Shown in pieces: positions 26,581-35,185 of a stretch of DNA of 60,537 nt. The notes beneath the pieces were generated by a model. The model was given only the letters and a program-made list of their open reading frames with translations. It did no database searches and was not told where the DNA came from. The stretch is from Rhodospirillales bacterium (GTDB lineage Bacteria; Pseudomonadota; Alphaproteobacteria; ATCC43930; CGMCC-115725). Position numbers and translations under genes: made by a program. Positions within the stretch are counted from its first letter, which is position 1, and the number at the start of each line of letters is the position of its first letter. The stretch is from the NCBI GenBank assembly GCA_028288725.1, contig JAQGIC010000095.1, positions 1 to 60,537 of the forward strand. Direction: 5' to 3'.

Positions 26581-26741
26581 TTCTTGACCTTGGGTGCCGC
26601 GGTGATCTGCTGATTGGGTCCGTTCTTGGCGAAGGCGGACACGAATTCCTCGAAGCGGCGGCGGATTTCCGCGCGCTGTTCCGTCGTCATGTCGTTGATC
26701 TTCAGATCTGACAGGTTCGCCTGGCGCAGCTCATCGCCCAT
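26556..26741 (-). CDS. Small hypothetical protein
   Basis: 61-residue charged, helical ORF starting MGDELRQANLSDLKINDMTT, not recognised. The ATG at 26741 is chosen because GAGGAGG lies about 9 bases upstream. It overlaps the downstream GNAT by 25 bp, suggesting coupling. The middle, MTTEQRAEIRRRFEEFVSAF, looks like one amphipathic helix and the C-terminus is basic (KVKKWVPGMKK). Confidence 0.6.
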   Translation of the reverse strand: MGDELRQANLSDLKINDMTTEQRAEIRRRFEEFVSAFAKNGPNQQITAAPKVKKWVPGMKK

Positions 26742-26808
26742 GACGTCTTGCCTCCTCAAGAACCCTCAAAACAGCGGAAACCCTAAGGCCGCAGCCGTTA
26801 ACAATCGG

Positions 26809-27189
26809 TTAGCCAAGCCGCCGGCGCGACGGCGCCGCCGAATTCCTCGCGATGTCCAGTAGCCGGACGAGCGTCGGCTCGTCCAGATCGCCGATCCGGT
26901 CGGCCAGCAGATTGGCCAGTTCGGTCGCGAGCGGGCTCAGGCCGCCCGTCTCGACCGTGACCTTGGGGCGTGAGCGCCGCGCCAGCGCCTGCAGTTCGTC
27001 CGCATCGTCCCAGATGATGCCGAGATAGCCGCAGATCTGCCGGACCAGGCCGGGCGTCGGCCGGGCGCGCTTGCCGTGCTCCAGCGCCGACAGATAGGCG
27101 GCGGACAGGCCGAGGTCGGCCGCCATGCGGGTCAGGGTCAGCCCGCGCTCCCCGCGCAGCGCCCGGAGCCGGGCCCCGAACGGCGTCAT
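26809..27189 (-). CDS. XRE-family helix-turn-helix protein
   Basis: 126-residue DNA-binding protein: FGARLRALRGERGLTLTRMAADLGLSAAYLSALEHGKRARPT is a clear lambda-repressor-like HTH (residues 4-45), then IWDDADELQALARRSRPKVTVE and a C-terminal helical part. The ATG at 27189 overlaps the stop of the upstream Smr gene by 4 bp. The target is unknown; coupled translation with the Smr protein suggests a conserved pair. Confidence 0.9.
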   Translation of the reverse strand: MTPFGARLRALRGERGLTLTRMAADLGLSAAYLSALEHGKRARPTPGLVRQICGYLGIIWDDADELQALARRSRPKVTVETGGLSPLATELANLLADRIGDLDEPTLVRLLDIARNSAAPSRRRLG

Positions 27190-27770
27190 TCGCGATGCCG
27201 CCGGACCAGGACATAGAGCGCGCCCGAGCCGCCGTCGCGCGGCTGGGCTGCGGTGAAAGCCAGCACGCGCGCCCGGTTTGGCGCCTCGTTCAGCCAGCGC
27301 GGCGTCTGGGTTTTCAGCACGCCCGGCTCCGGTTCCCACGGCTCGGCGTCGCGCGCCCGCGGCTTCAGTCCCTTGCCGGTGATGATCAGTACGGCGCGCA
27401 GGCCGCGATCATGGGCCTGGGTGATGAAGGCATCGAGCGAACGGCGCGCCTGGTCCTGGGTCATGCCATGCAGATCGAGCCGCGCCTCGATCGGCAATTG
27501 GCCGCGCTTCAACCGCTCCGAGGTGCGCCGGTCGAGGCCGGGCGTGCGGGCGTAGGTCAATGTCGGCAGTTCGGTCGGAGACGGCAGCGGCTTGCCGCGC
27601 GGGAGCGGTGTCGCTTTCGCCGGCGCCGGCTTTTCCACCAGGGGTTCGAGGGCGACCGGCTTCGGCTCCGGCGGCAAGGCGTGGCCCGGCAGCGGCTCGA
27701 CATCGCGCATGGCGGCGCGCCAGAGCGCGCGTTCCACGCTGGCGATGGCGCGAGGTCGCCGGGCGGCCAT
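27186..27770 (-). CDS. Smr-domain protein
   Basis: 194-residue protein with a proline-rich N-terminal half and a C-terminal Smr domain: RLDLHGMTQDQARRSLDAFI (LDxHG motif, about 97) and VLIITGKGLKP (TGKG motif). Smr domains of this MutS2-type fold act as nucleases in several characterised proteins; DNA-repair or RNA targets are possible. It lies 6 bp from lutC and overlaps the XRE gene by 4 bp, in the usual alphaproteobacterial context mltA-Smr-XRE although lutABC are inserted here. Confidence 0.92.
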   Translation of the reverse strand: MAARRPRAIASVERALWRAAMRDVEPLPGHALPPEPKPVALEPLVEKPAPAKATPLPRGKPLPSPTELPTLTYARTPGLDRRTSERLKRGQLPIEARLDLHGMTQDQARRSLDAFITQAHDRGLRAVLIITGKGLKPRARDAEPWEPEPGVLKTQTPRWLNEAPNRARVLAFTAAQPRDGGSGALYVLVRRHRE

Positions 27771-27776
27771 CTTTGC

Positions 27777-28487
27777 TCAGGCGGTTTTGGCGTCCGGCCC
27801 TTCGACCAGGACGATATGCAGGCGGCGGGGGCCGTGGGCGCCCAACTGAATCCGCTGCTCGATATCGCCGGTGCGGGACGGACCGGTGATGAAATTGACC
27901 GTGCGCGGCATTGTATTTCCAGGCTGGGCGTTGCCCGCCTGTTCGGCCCGGAGCCGTTGCCACGCCGTCTCGTAGGGCCCGACGACCTGGTCGGCGCGCA
28001 GCACGACGATATGGGTATCCGGCATCAGGTTGAGCGTGGTCGGCCGGTCGTTGCCCGAAATCAGCATCAGCGTGCCGGTCTCGGCGATGGCGGCGAAGGC
28101 GCCGGTGACGCTGACCTGGTCCAGATCCTGCGCCCGGCCCCGGCGGATGCGCAGCAGCGGCCGGTCGTCCCAGGGATAGACATCGAGCGTCGGGTCGGGC
28201 GCCATGGTCAAATCGGCCGGCAGATTATGGCTGGTCAGATATTCCGCGACCGCACCGGGCACGTCGGCCGGGGCCGCGACCCGGGTCACGGTGGCCTGCA
28301 CTTCCTCGGCCATCCGCACGAACAGGTCGCCCAGACCCTTGGCATCGAGCGTCGTGGTGCGGGCCGGGATCAGGCCCGGGGCGTGGCTTGCGATGCGCCC
28401 GGCCGGCCCCGCCGCCGCGGCTTCGCCGAGCGGCCCGCGTTTCAGCGACTTGCGGATACTGTCGAGAATCTGGCTGCGCGCGTCCAT
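27777..28487 (-). CDS. lutC: Lactate utilisation protein C (LUD domain)
   Basis: 236-residue LUD-domain protein, third subunit of the LutABC L-lactate oxidation complex. Visible: MDARSQILDSIRKSLKRG, TGAFAAIAETGTLMLISG (the glycine-rich LUD motif with E-T-G-T) and NFITGPSRTGDIEQRIQLGAHGP. The ATG shares its A with the lutB TGA stop (TGATG), showing tight coupling. The order lutA-lutB-lutC is the same as in Bacillus subtilis. Confidence 0.95.
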   Translation of the reverse strand: MDARSQILDSIRKSLKRGPLGEAAAAGPAGRIASHAPGLIPARTTTLDAKGLGDLFVRMAEEVQATVTRVAAPADVPGAVAEYLTSHNLPADLTMAPDPTLDVYPWDDRPLLRIRRGRAQDLDQVSVTGAFAAIAETGTLMLISGNDRPTTLNLMPDTHIVVLRADQVVGPYETAWQRLRAEQAGNAQPGNTMPRTVNFITGPSRTGDIEQRIQLGAHGPRRLHIVLVEGPDAKTA

Positions 28488-29911
28488 CAGGCCGCCTCCC
28501 GCCGACGGGCCTGCCATTGCTGCATGAAACTTTTGCCCTCGGGCGCCGGCAGATCCCGGCCGCCGGTCCAGCCCCCCGCCAGCGGCAGTTTGGTGAAGCG
28601 GCCGGTGCCGCCGCTGAGGCGGCCGAGCAGACGGGCCGCCAGGCCGGCGCCGAACCGATAGAGCTTCGGGCGTTTGGCGAAGAAGGCCCAGAGCTTGAGG
28701 CCGGCGCGGAACGGGGCCGGCGATAGGCCCTGTTCATACTCGCGCTCGCGCCAATGGCGCATCATCTTGGGCAGCGGAATCCGCATCGGGCAGACGCTCT
28801 CGCATTTGCCGCAGAAGGTGGACGCGTTGGGCAGGTTGCCCGCCTCCTTGACGCCGATCAGGCTGGGCGTCAAAACCGACCCCATCGGGCCCGGATAGAC
28901 CCAGCCATAGGCATGACCGCCGACCGACTGATAGACCGGGCAGTGGTTGAGGCAGGCCGAGCAGCGGATACAGCGCAGCATGTCCTGAAATTCGGTGCCG
29001 AGCATCGCGGTGCGGCCATTGTCCAACAGCACCACGTGGAATTCGCCCGGCCCATCCGGATCGCCCGGCCGGCGCGGACCGGTCGAGAAGGTCGTATAGG
29101 TCGAGAATTCCTGCCCGGTCGCGGAGCGGGCCAGGAGCCGCAGGATGCCGGTCGCGTCCTCGAGCGTCGGGACGACCTTTTCCAGGCTGGCCAGCACGAT
29201 ATGGATCTTGGGCAGGGTCTGGGTCAGGTCGCCGTTGCCCTCGTTGGTGACGATGACGGTCGAGCCGGTCTCGGCGATCAGGAAATTGGCGCCGGTGATG
29301 CCGACGTCGGCCTGCAGGAACTGCTTGCGCAGAACCGAACGCGCCTCGTCGGTCAATTCGTGCACCTCGCCCAGCGGCCGGTCCGCGGGCAGATCGGTAT
29401 GGGTCGCGCGGAACACCTCCTCGACCTGGCCCTTCAGCAGATGGATGGCCGGGGCGATGATATGGCTGGGCGCCTCATGGCGCAGCTGAATGATATATTC
29501 GCCGAGGTCGGTCTCGACCGGCACCAGGCCCTCGGCTTCGAGGAAGTCATTGAGCGCGATCTCTTCCGAGATCATCGACTTGCCCTTGGTCACCGTCTTG
29601 GCGTCGACCGTGCGGCAGATGCCCAGGATGAGCTGGCGCGCTTCCTCGGCCGTGCGCGCCCAATGCACATGGCCGCCGGCGTTGGTCACGTTGCGCTCGA
29701 AGGTCTCCAGATAGAAATCCAGATTTTCCAGCGTGTGGTTCTTGATCGCCCGGCCCTGGTCGCGCAGCGCCTCGAATTCCGGCAGGCGGGCGACCGCCGC
29801 CGCGCGCTTGCCGATGAAGCCGGTCTTCATGTTGCCGAGCGCGCGCTGCAGGGTATTGTCGTCGAGCGCGTCGCGGACGTTCGCCTTGAAGGCGTGGCTG
29901 GTCGGCTGCAT
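28487..29911 (-). CDS. lutB: Lactate utilisation iron-sulfur protein B
   Basis: 474-residue LUD-domain plus ferredoxin-like protein. The LUD part contains NFLIAETGSTVIVTNEGNG; two [4Fe-4S] motifs follow: CIRCSACLNHCPVYQSVGGH and STFCGKCESVCPMRIPLP. A basic C-terminal region follows. Electrons from lactate oxidation pass through this subunit. The ATG at 29911 follows GAGAGACGCT; extension upstream would enter lutA. It lies 10 bp past the lutA stop. Confidence 0.96.
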   Translation of the reverse strand: MQPTSHAFKANVRDALDDNTLQRALGNMKTGFIGKRAAAVARLPEFEALRDQGRAIKNHTLENLDFYLETFERNVTNAGGHVHWARTAEEARQLILGICRTVDAKTVTKGKSMISEEIALNDFLEAEGLVPVETDLGEYIIQLRHEAPSHIIAPAIHLLKGQVEEVFRATHTDLPADRPLGEVHELTDEARSVLRKQFLQADVGITGANFLIAETGSTVIVTNEGNGDLTQTLPKIHIVLASLEKVVPTLEDATGILRLLARSATGQEFSTYTTFSTGPRRPGDPDGPGEFHVVLLDNGRTAMLGTEFQDMLRCIRCSACLNHCPVYQSVGGHAYGWVYPGPMGSVLTPSLIGVKEAGNLPNASTFCGKCESVCPMRIPLPKMMRHWREREYEQGLSPAPFRAGLKLWAFFAKRPKLYRFGAGLAARLLGRLSGGTGRFTKLPLAGGWTGGRDLPAPEGKSFMQQWQARRREAA

Positions 29912-29921
29912 AGCGTCTCTC

Positions 29922-30689
29922 CTAGCGCGGGCCGCAGATCGGGGCGGCCTCGTCGGTGAAACCGGCCAGCACCTCGGCGACATGGCGCACGGCGACCTTA
30001 TGGCCCTCGCGGCTCAATTTGCCGGCCATGTTCATCAGACAGCCCATGTCGCCGGCGAGCAGCGTATCGGCGCCGGTCGCGACGATGTCGGCCGCCTTGT
30101 CGCCGACCATGCGGTTCGAGATATCGGGATATTTGATGCAGAAGGTGCCGCCGAAGCCGCAGCAGGTCTCGGCGCCCGGGAGCTCGGTCAGGCTCAGGCC
30201 CGCGACCGATTTCAGCAGGGTCCGGGGCTGCTGCTTCACGCCCAGCTCGCGCAGGCCCGAGCAGCTGTCGTGGTAGGTGGCATTTCCGGCATAGGCCGCC
30301 TGGACCTGGGTCACGCCCAGCACGTCGACCAGGAACGAGATCAGCTCGTGCGTCCGGTTGCCCAGATGCTGGGCACGCTGGAACATCTCCGGCTCGTCTT
30401 CGAACAGGCGGGCATAATGCTCGTGGATCATGCCGGCGCAGGAGCCGGACGGCGCCACGACATAGTCATAGCCCTCGAACGCCTCGATCACGCCCCGCGC
30501 GATCGCCTTGGTATCGGATTTATCGCCGGAATTATAGGCCGGCTGCCCGCAGCAGGTCTGGGCTTCCGGCACCTCGACCACGCATCCGGCATCTTCCAGC
30601 AGCTTGACCGCGGCGAAGCCGACGGTGGGTCGAAACAGATCGACCAGACAGGTCACGAACAATGCGACCCGCGGCTTTGACGGCGCCAT
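29922..30689 (-). CDS. lutA: Lactate utilisation protein A (CCG-domain)
   Basis: 255-residue protein of the GlcF/LutA type with two cysteine-rich domains: EVPEAQTCCGQPAYNSGD and LPGAETCCGFGGTFCIKYPD. These CCG domains bind Fe-S clusters or heterodisulfide-like partners in related complexes. First gene of lutABC. No dedicated permease or LutR-type regulator is adjacent; a 14-bp palindrome upstream could be the operator. Confidence 0.95.
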   Translation of the reverse strand: MAPSKPRVALFVTCLVDLFRPTVGFAAVKLLEDAGCVVEVPEAQTCCGQPAYNSGDKSDTKAIARGVIEAFEGYDYVVAPSGSCAGMIHEHYARLFEDEPEMFQRAQHLGNRTHELISFLVDVLGVTQVQAAYAGNATYHDSCSGLRELGVKQQPRTLLKSVAGLSLTELPGAETCCGFGGTFCIKYPDISNRMVGDKAADIVATGADTLLAGDMGCLMNMAGKLSREGHKVAVRHVAEVLAGFTDEAAPICGPR

Positions 30690-30740
30690 TCTGAACCAAC
30701 CCCCGCGGTTAAAACCGGCCTACCCTGGGACAGCGCCGGT

Positions 30741-30754
30741 ACAATTGCAATTGT
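30741..30754. promoter_or_regulatory. Palindrome ACAATTGCAATTGT upstream of lutABC
   Basis: Perfect 14-bp palindrome, A+T-rich in a G+C-rich setting, about 52 bp upstream of lutA and directly after the mltA stop. Spacing suits an operator for lutABC. The regulator is not in this window. Confidence 0.45.
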
Positions 30755-30756
30755 CC

Positions 30757-31932
30757 TTAAGTGCCGGGACCCTGCCGTGCTGCGGCGGCAGCCGGCAATA
30801 ACAGCCAGGCCTGGCCCTTGCCTTTCATCAACCCGGCATGGTTCGCGGCGTCGGCCCCATAGCCGAAGAACAGGTCGGCCCGGACCGGGCCGCGGATGGC
30901 GCCGCCGACGTCCTGGGCGACAAACAAACGCTGCAGCCGGCCCGAGGCCTCGACCGGATCGGTGGTATCGACCCACAACGGCAGGCCCAGCGGCACGAAG
31001 CCGCGATCGACCGCGGCGCTGCGGCCGGGGATGAGCGCCACCCCCTCGGCCCCCATCGGCCCGTCGCCCTTCAACTCGCGAAAGAAGATGTAGGACGGGT
31101 TCTTGTCCATGAGCGCCGTGCCGTCGGGCCCGTGATCGGCAATCCATTTGCGCAGGTAAGGCATGGTGATCTGGTCGGCCGGCACGCCCTCGGCCGCCAG
31201 CACCCGGCCGATCGTCACATAGGGCTGGCCGTTCTCGCCATCATATCCCACGCGCAGGACCTGGCCGTCGGGCAGGATAACCCGGCCCGATCCCTGGACG
31301 CCCAGGAAGAACGCATCGGCCGGATCATCGACCCAGACGAATTCCAGCCCGCGGCCGGCGAGCGCCCCGGCCTCGATCTCGGTCCGGGTCGCATAGGGCA
31401 CGAGCTTGGTGCCCGAGACCTTGCCGGCGATGCGCTGGCCCTTGAGCGAAGGCCGGAACTGACCCAGATCGACCGACACGAGATCGCCCGGCCGGTGATA
31501 GAGCGGCACGTTGAACCGGTCGGTCCGGGCGAGCGAGCCATGCAGCTCCGCCTCATAATAGCCGGTGAACAGGCCTTCGGTCTCGGCATTGTTGGACGCG
31601 CGGAACGGCACGAAATCGCGCTCGAACAACGCGCGGGCCCCGGCCTGATCGCCCGCGGGCACTTGGGCCGCATCGGCGCAAGGCGTGCGCCAATCGGCAA
31701 TCGTACCGGCGAACCCGACGGCCTGATCGTCGCCGCCCTTCAAGAGGACCGTGCAGGATTTCAGCAATGCCGGCAGTGCCGCCGACGGATCGTCGCGGCT
31801 CCAGCCAGGCAGGTCGCGGTAGCCGGCCCGCGTCAGGACCAGCCTGTCGGGCGGCGGCTTCGCCGGCGGTCCGCCGCAGGCGGCCAACGCCGCCAGCATC
31901 AGGCCAAGGGCGGAAAGGCGTCGAAAATTCAC
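30757..31932 (-). CDS. mltA: Membrane-bound lytic murein transglycosylase A
   Basis: 391-residue lipoprotein (lipobox LAAC, Cys19) that cleaves peptidoglycan with formation of 1,6-anhydromuramic acid. The MltA domain shows ETEGLFTGYYEAELHGSLA and the 3D domain carries the catalytic region RLFVAQDVGGAIRGPVRADLFFG. The start ATG 31932 overlaps the stop of the upstream Tim44-like gene by 4 bp, so the two are coupled, a common alphaproteobacterial pair. Confidence 0.96.
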   Translation of the reverse strand: MNFRRLSALGLMLAALAACGGPPAKPPPDRLVLTRAGYRDLPGWSRDDPSAALPALLKSCTVLLKGGDDQAVGFAGTIADWRTPCADAAQVPAGDQAGARALFERDFVPFRASNNAETEGLFTGYYEAELHGSLARTDRFNVPLYHRPGDLVSVDLGQFRPSLKGQRIAGKVSGTKLVPYATRTEIEAGALAGRGLEFVWVDDPADAFFLGVQGSGRVILPDGQVLRVGYDGENGQPYVTIGRVLAAEGVPADQITMPYLRKWIADHGPDGTALMDKNPSYIFFRELKGDGPMGAEGVALIPGRSAAVDRGFVPLGLPLWVDTTDPVEASGRLQRLFVAQDVGGAIRGPVRADLFFGYGADAANHAGLMKGKGQAWLLLPAAAAARQGPGT

Positions 31933-32594
31933 TCGTGCGGGCCGGTCGAAACCAGAATCCAGTTCGGGTCGGAAGCCCGGACGTTGCGCGCGAAGGTCCA
32001 GTAGTCCGTGTGCTCCACGGCGCGTTCGGCATCGCCCTCGACGATTTTGCCGTCGGCGGTGCGCGTCGCGGAAATCTGGCTCGAGACGAATTTGACGGTG
32101 ACCGAGGCGGTCCGGCCTTCCAGTCGGGCTTCGACCAATTCCGGATCGCGCATGGTGACGACGCGGGTCTCGACCGTCTCTTTCGTTGCCAGCCGATGGC
32201 GGATCGCCTCGGCGAACACGTCATAGACCTCGTCGCTCAACAGCGGGCGCAATGTTGCGGTATCGCCGTCGGCGAAGGATTTCACGATCAGATCGAACGC
32301 ATGCCGCGCACCGTCGACGAAAGTCTCGGGGCGGAAATGTGGATCGGCGGCGGCGATCTCGGCCAGGCCGGCATCCAGCGGACTGGACGGACGCGCCGGG
32401 GCCGAAACCCGCGATCGATCGGGCAGGGCCACGACATTGTCCGACGTGGCCGTGCGCGGCGCCATGATCGGCTGGGGCGGTTTCACCGGCGTCTGCTCGT
32501 GTCCGGTGCGGCGGCCGAGCACGCTCCAGAGGCGGAACACCAGAAAGGCCGCGACCATGGCGAATAAAATGATATCGATGACCTGATCGCCCAT
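31929..32594 (-). CDS. Tim44/TimA-like domain protein
   Basis: 221-residue protein with one N-terminal transmembrane helix (VIDIILFAMVAAFLVFRLW), a disordered linker (about 30-75) and a C-terminal Tim44-like domain (AAADPHFRPETFVDGARHAFDLIVKSFADGD...). Alphaproteobacterial homologues (TimA) resemble mitochondrial Tim44; function is not settled but probably concerns inner-membrane protein traffic. It diverges from fxsA and lies near secB. Confidence 0.93.
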   Translation of the reverse strand: MGDQVIDIILFAMVAAFLVFRLWSVLGRRTGHEQTPVKPPQPIMAPRTATSDNVVALPDRSRVSAPARPSSPLDAGLAEIAAADPHFRPETFVDGARHAFDLIVKSFADGDTATLRPLLSDEVYDVFAEAIRHRLATKETVETRVVTMRDPELVEARLEGRTASVTVKFVSSQISATRTADGKIVEGDAERAVEHTDYWTFARNVRASDPNWILVSTGPHE

Positions 32595-32707
32595 GGACGC
32601 ATCCCGGCAGACGGATTATGGGACGACATGCGCCCCGGCAGTGGAACGGGCACGAGCCCGCCCTGTTCGAGAGATAGGCGGAAGCTCGGGAAAGGACAAG
32701 CATCGGC

Positions 32708-33172
32708 ATGGGTTTTCTCCCGTTCCTCTACGCATTGCCGCTGATCGAAATTGCCGGCTTCGTTCTGATCGGCCCGTATCTCGGCGTCGCGGGCACGTTG
32801 GCCGAGATCGTCCTGACCGGCATGCTGGGCATGGCGATCGTCCGGCGGCAGGGTTTCGAGACCCTGGTCCGGCTGCGCGCGGCCGCCAATGCCGGTGAAA
32901 CGCCGCTGCCGGTGGCGGTCGATGGCGGCATCCAGGTCCTGGCCGGGCTGCTGCTGATGGTCCCCGGCTTCTTCACCGATGCGATCGGGCTGCTGCTGCT
33001 GATCCCGCCGGTGCGCGCGCTGGCCGTGGCATGGACGCTCGGCTGGCTCGCCCGGTCCGGGGCCCGGATGAATGTCGCCCAGCCGGGCGGGTCCGGTCCG
33101 ACGGTGATCGATACCGAGTACGAAATCGTCGAACGCAAAGTGCCGCCCGACCGGCGGATCGACCGCGAATAA
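32708..33172 (+). CDS. fxsA: FxsA family membrane protein
   Basis: 154-residue cytoplasmic-membrane protein with the FxsA domain: PFLYALPLIEIAGFVLIGPYLG, GMLGMAIVRRQGFETL, then AGLLLMVPGFFTDAIGLLLLIPPVR, giving three or four membrane segments and a soluble C-terminus. In E. coli FxsA suppresses F exclusion of phage T7; its cellular role is unclear. GGAAAGGAC precedes the ATG. It is divergent from the Tim44-like gene across 113 bp and 87 bp before secB. Confidence 0.93.
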   Translation: MGFLPFLYALPLIEIAGFVLIGPYLGVAGTLAEIVLTGMLGMAIVRRQGFETLVRLRAAANAGETPLPVAVDGGIQVLAGLLLMVPGFFTDAIGLLLLIPPVRALAVAWTLGWLARSGARMNVAQPGGSGPTVIDTEYEIVERKVPPDRRIDRE

Positions 33173-33259
33173 CCACCGGATCCGATCCGGATGCGGTTGA
33201 GCCGCGGACCCGTTCCGTGCTAGCCCACCGGCTCCATTCTTTCCCGGAGCTCCAGTTCC

Positions 33260-33760
33260 ATGTCCGACACCGCCGCCAACGGCCCGACCGGCGAAGCGCC
33301 CCAGCCGCCCTCGCTCGTCATCAACGCGCAATATCTGCGCGACCTGTCCTTCGAGAACCCGCGTGCGCCGGAAAGCCTGCTGCAGCAATCGGCCCCGCCC
33401 GAAGTGGGCATCGACGTCGACGTCAAGGCGCGCCAGATCGGCGAAGAGAGTTTCGAGGTCGTCCTGGTGCTGAAGGTCGAGGCCCGGGTTGCCGGCGAGG
33501 TCGCCTTCCTGGTCGAGCTGGAATATGGCGGCGTGGTCACCATCAAGAATGTGGCGCAGGACGTCATGGCCGCGCTGATCCTGATCGAAACGCCGCGCCT
33601 GCTGTTCCCGTTCGCCCGAGCGATCGTGGCCGATGCCACCCGCGAAGGCGGCTTCCCGCCGCTGCTGATCAACCCGATCGATTTCACCGAGCTGCAGCGC
33701 CGCAAGGCGGCCGAAGCGGAAGCGGCGGCCGAAGCCACCGAGACCGTCGGCAACGCCTGA
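33260..33760 (+). CDS. secB: Protein-export chaperone SecB
   Basis: Homotetrameric cytosolic chaperone that keeps preproteins unfolded for SecA. The 166-residue protein has SLVINAQYLRDLSFENPRAP at the N-terminus, VLVLKVEARVAGEVAFLVELEYGGVV in the middle, and the conserved LLFPFARAIVADATREGGFPPLLINPIDF. The acidic/alanine-rich tail is typical of alphaproteobacteria. Followed by a strong intrinsic terminator. Confidence 0.98.
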   Translation: MSDTAANGPTGEAPQPPSLVINAQYLRDLSFENPRAPESLLQQSAPPEVGIDVDVKARQIGEESFEVVLVLKVEARVAGEVAFLVELEYGGVVTIKNVAQDVMAALILIETPRLLFPFARAIVADATREGGFPPLLINPIDFTELQRRKAAEAEAAAEATETVGNA

Positions 33761-33779
33761 CCCGGTTCGACCGACCAGG

Positions 33780-33816
33780 AACGGCGCCGTCCCCGACCGG
33801 AGGCGGCGCCGTTTTC
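33780..33816 (+). terminator. Intrinsic terminator of secB
   Basis: AACGGCGCC (33780-33788) and GGCGCCGTT (33805-33813) form a 9-bp stem, followed by TTTTC. It lies 20 bp past the secB stop. Confidence 0.85.
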
Positions 33817-33833
33817 GTCAGAGCCCGACTATT

Positions 33834-33885
33834 TAGAGACTGATTCACCGATCAAACCGAGCCGGTTTGATCGGATCAGGCTCTA
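33834..33885. repeat. Palindromic repeat, TAGAG family (module B)
   Basis: 52-bp hairpin module with core arms GATCAAACC / GGTTTGATC and ends TAGAG / CTCTA. It differs from 42069-42120 at 3 of 52 positions. It lies between secB and the convergent dnaQ, and its right end provides the dnaQ TAG stop (33885-33883). Confidence 0.9.
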
Positions 33886-34560
33886 ATGCAGCCAGACCGG
33901 TTCTTTCAGCGAGGCGATCATCGCCGCGTGTGCCGCCAGTTCCTCGGGCGTCGCCGCGTGCGGGCGGGGCGGACGGTGCTCCCGGTTGGCGATGACGGCG
34001 GCCGCCGCGGCCGCGGTCACGCGGCTGTCGGCCGCCAGGCTGAAACCGGGCTGCAGGCCGCCCATCAATTCCAGATAGACCTTGGCCAGCAAGCGCGTGT
34101 CGATCAGCGCGCCATGCTTGGTGCGTTCGCTGAGATCGATGCCGAAACGCCGGCACAGCGCATCGAGGCTGGCTGGCGAGCCCGGAAACTTGTTGCGGGC
34201 GAGCTGCAGCGTGTCCTGCACCGCGCAGGTCAGTTTCGGCCGACCGGCGCGCACCAGTTCGGCGTTGAGGAACCGGACATCGAACGGCGCGTTATGCGCG
34301 ACCAGCCGGGAATCCTGCATGAAGGCTTCGAACTCATGCACCAGCTCGATGAATTTCGGCTTGCCGGTCAGGAATTCGCGGCTGAGGCCATGGACCGCCT
34401 CGGCCTCGGCCGGCATATCGCGTTCTGGATCGAAATGGAGATGCAGCTCGCGGCCGGTCGGCATCAGGTTGATCAGCTCGATGCAGGCGATCTCGACCAT
34501 CCGATGGCCCTCGCCCGGTTCGAAGCCGGTCGTTTCCGTGTCCAAACAGATCTCACGCAT
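33883..34560 (-). CDS. dnaQ: DNA polymerase III epsilon subunit (proofreading exonuclease)
   Basis: 225-residue 3'-5' exonuclease: ExoI MREICLDTETTGFEPGEGH, ExoII LVAHNAPFDVRFLNAEL, ExoIII KHGALIDTRLLAKVYLELMGG, with DEDDh-type residues in place. The C-terminal 40 residues are alanine/proline-rich and would bind the alpha subunit. The ATG at 34560 is preferred over an upstream in-frame ATG because it gives the canonical N-terminus; it overlaps coaE by 8 bp. Its stop codon lies in a palindromic repeat. Confidence 0.97.
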   Translation of the reverse strand: MREICLDTETTGFEPGEGHRMVEIACIELINLMPTGRELHLHFDPERDMPAEAEAVHGLSREFLTGKPKFIELVHEFEAFMQDSRLVAHNAPFDVRFLNAELVRAGRPKLTCAVQDTLQLARNKFPGSPASLDALCRRFGIDLSERTKHGALIDTRLLAKVYLELMGGLQPGFSLAADSRVTAAAAAAVIANREHRPPRPHAATPEELAAHAAMIASLKEPVWLH

Positions 34561-35185
34561 GCTCGTTCCTCGACGCTCTCCGGCGCATGCTGACCGAGCC
34601 GTCGATGGCGCGCAAGGCCCGACGCAGGCGATCGAGACTGAAGCGCCGGCCAAGACCGGTCGGCACCACATAGGGCGTCCGCCGCCGCTTTTCGGCATCC
34701 GGCAGCTGTTTCGCCAGGATCGCGCGGAATTTCTCGCCGGTCATGCCGGCGCGTGCCATGACCCGCTGCTGCTGCAGGAATGCCGGCGCGGTGACGACCA
34801 GCACCGCATCGCATTCCCGTTCGCCGCCGGTCTCGTAGAGCAGGGGCACGTCGAGCACGACCAGGCGGCGGCGCCGCCGGGCCGCCGCCGCCAGAAATCG
34901 CCGCTTCGCGGCACCGACCAGCGGGTGGAGGATCGCCTCCAGCCGTGCCAGCGCGGCGGCATCGCCGAATGCGACGGCGCCCAGCTTGCGCCGGTCGATG
35001 CCCCCGTCCGGTGCTGCGACCTCGGGGAAGGCGGCCAGCACCCCGGCGACCGCCCGGCCGCCCGGCGCCAGCAGACGATGAACGGCGGCATCGGCGTCAT
35101 GGACGGGCAGGCCCAGGCGCTTCAAGGCCTGGGCCGCCGTCGATTTGCCCATGCCGATCGAGCCGGTGAGCCCGATCAGGATCAC
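34553..35185 (-). CDS. coaE: Dephospho-CoA kinase
   Basis: Final step of CoA synthesis, phosphorylating dephospho-CoA. The 210-residue protein has P-loop LIGLTGSIGMGKSTAAQAL, the D-A-D of VHDADAAVHRLL, and LVVLDVPLLYETGGERECDAVLVV. Start is GTG at 35185, overlapping the aroE stop by 4 bp. The C-terminal 20 residues are basic and overlap dnaQ. Confidence 0.96.
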   Translation of the reverse strand: MILIGLTGSIGMGKSTAAQALKRLGLPVHDADAAVHRLLAPGGRAVAGVLAAFPEVAAPDGGIDRRKLGAVAFGDAAALARLEAILHPLVGAAKRRFLAAAARRRRRLVVLDVPLLYETGGERECDAVLVVTAPAFLQQQRVMARAGMTGEKFRAILAKQLPDAEKRRRTPYVVPTGLGRRFSLDRLRRALRAIDGSVSMRRRASRNEHA

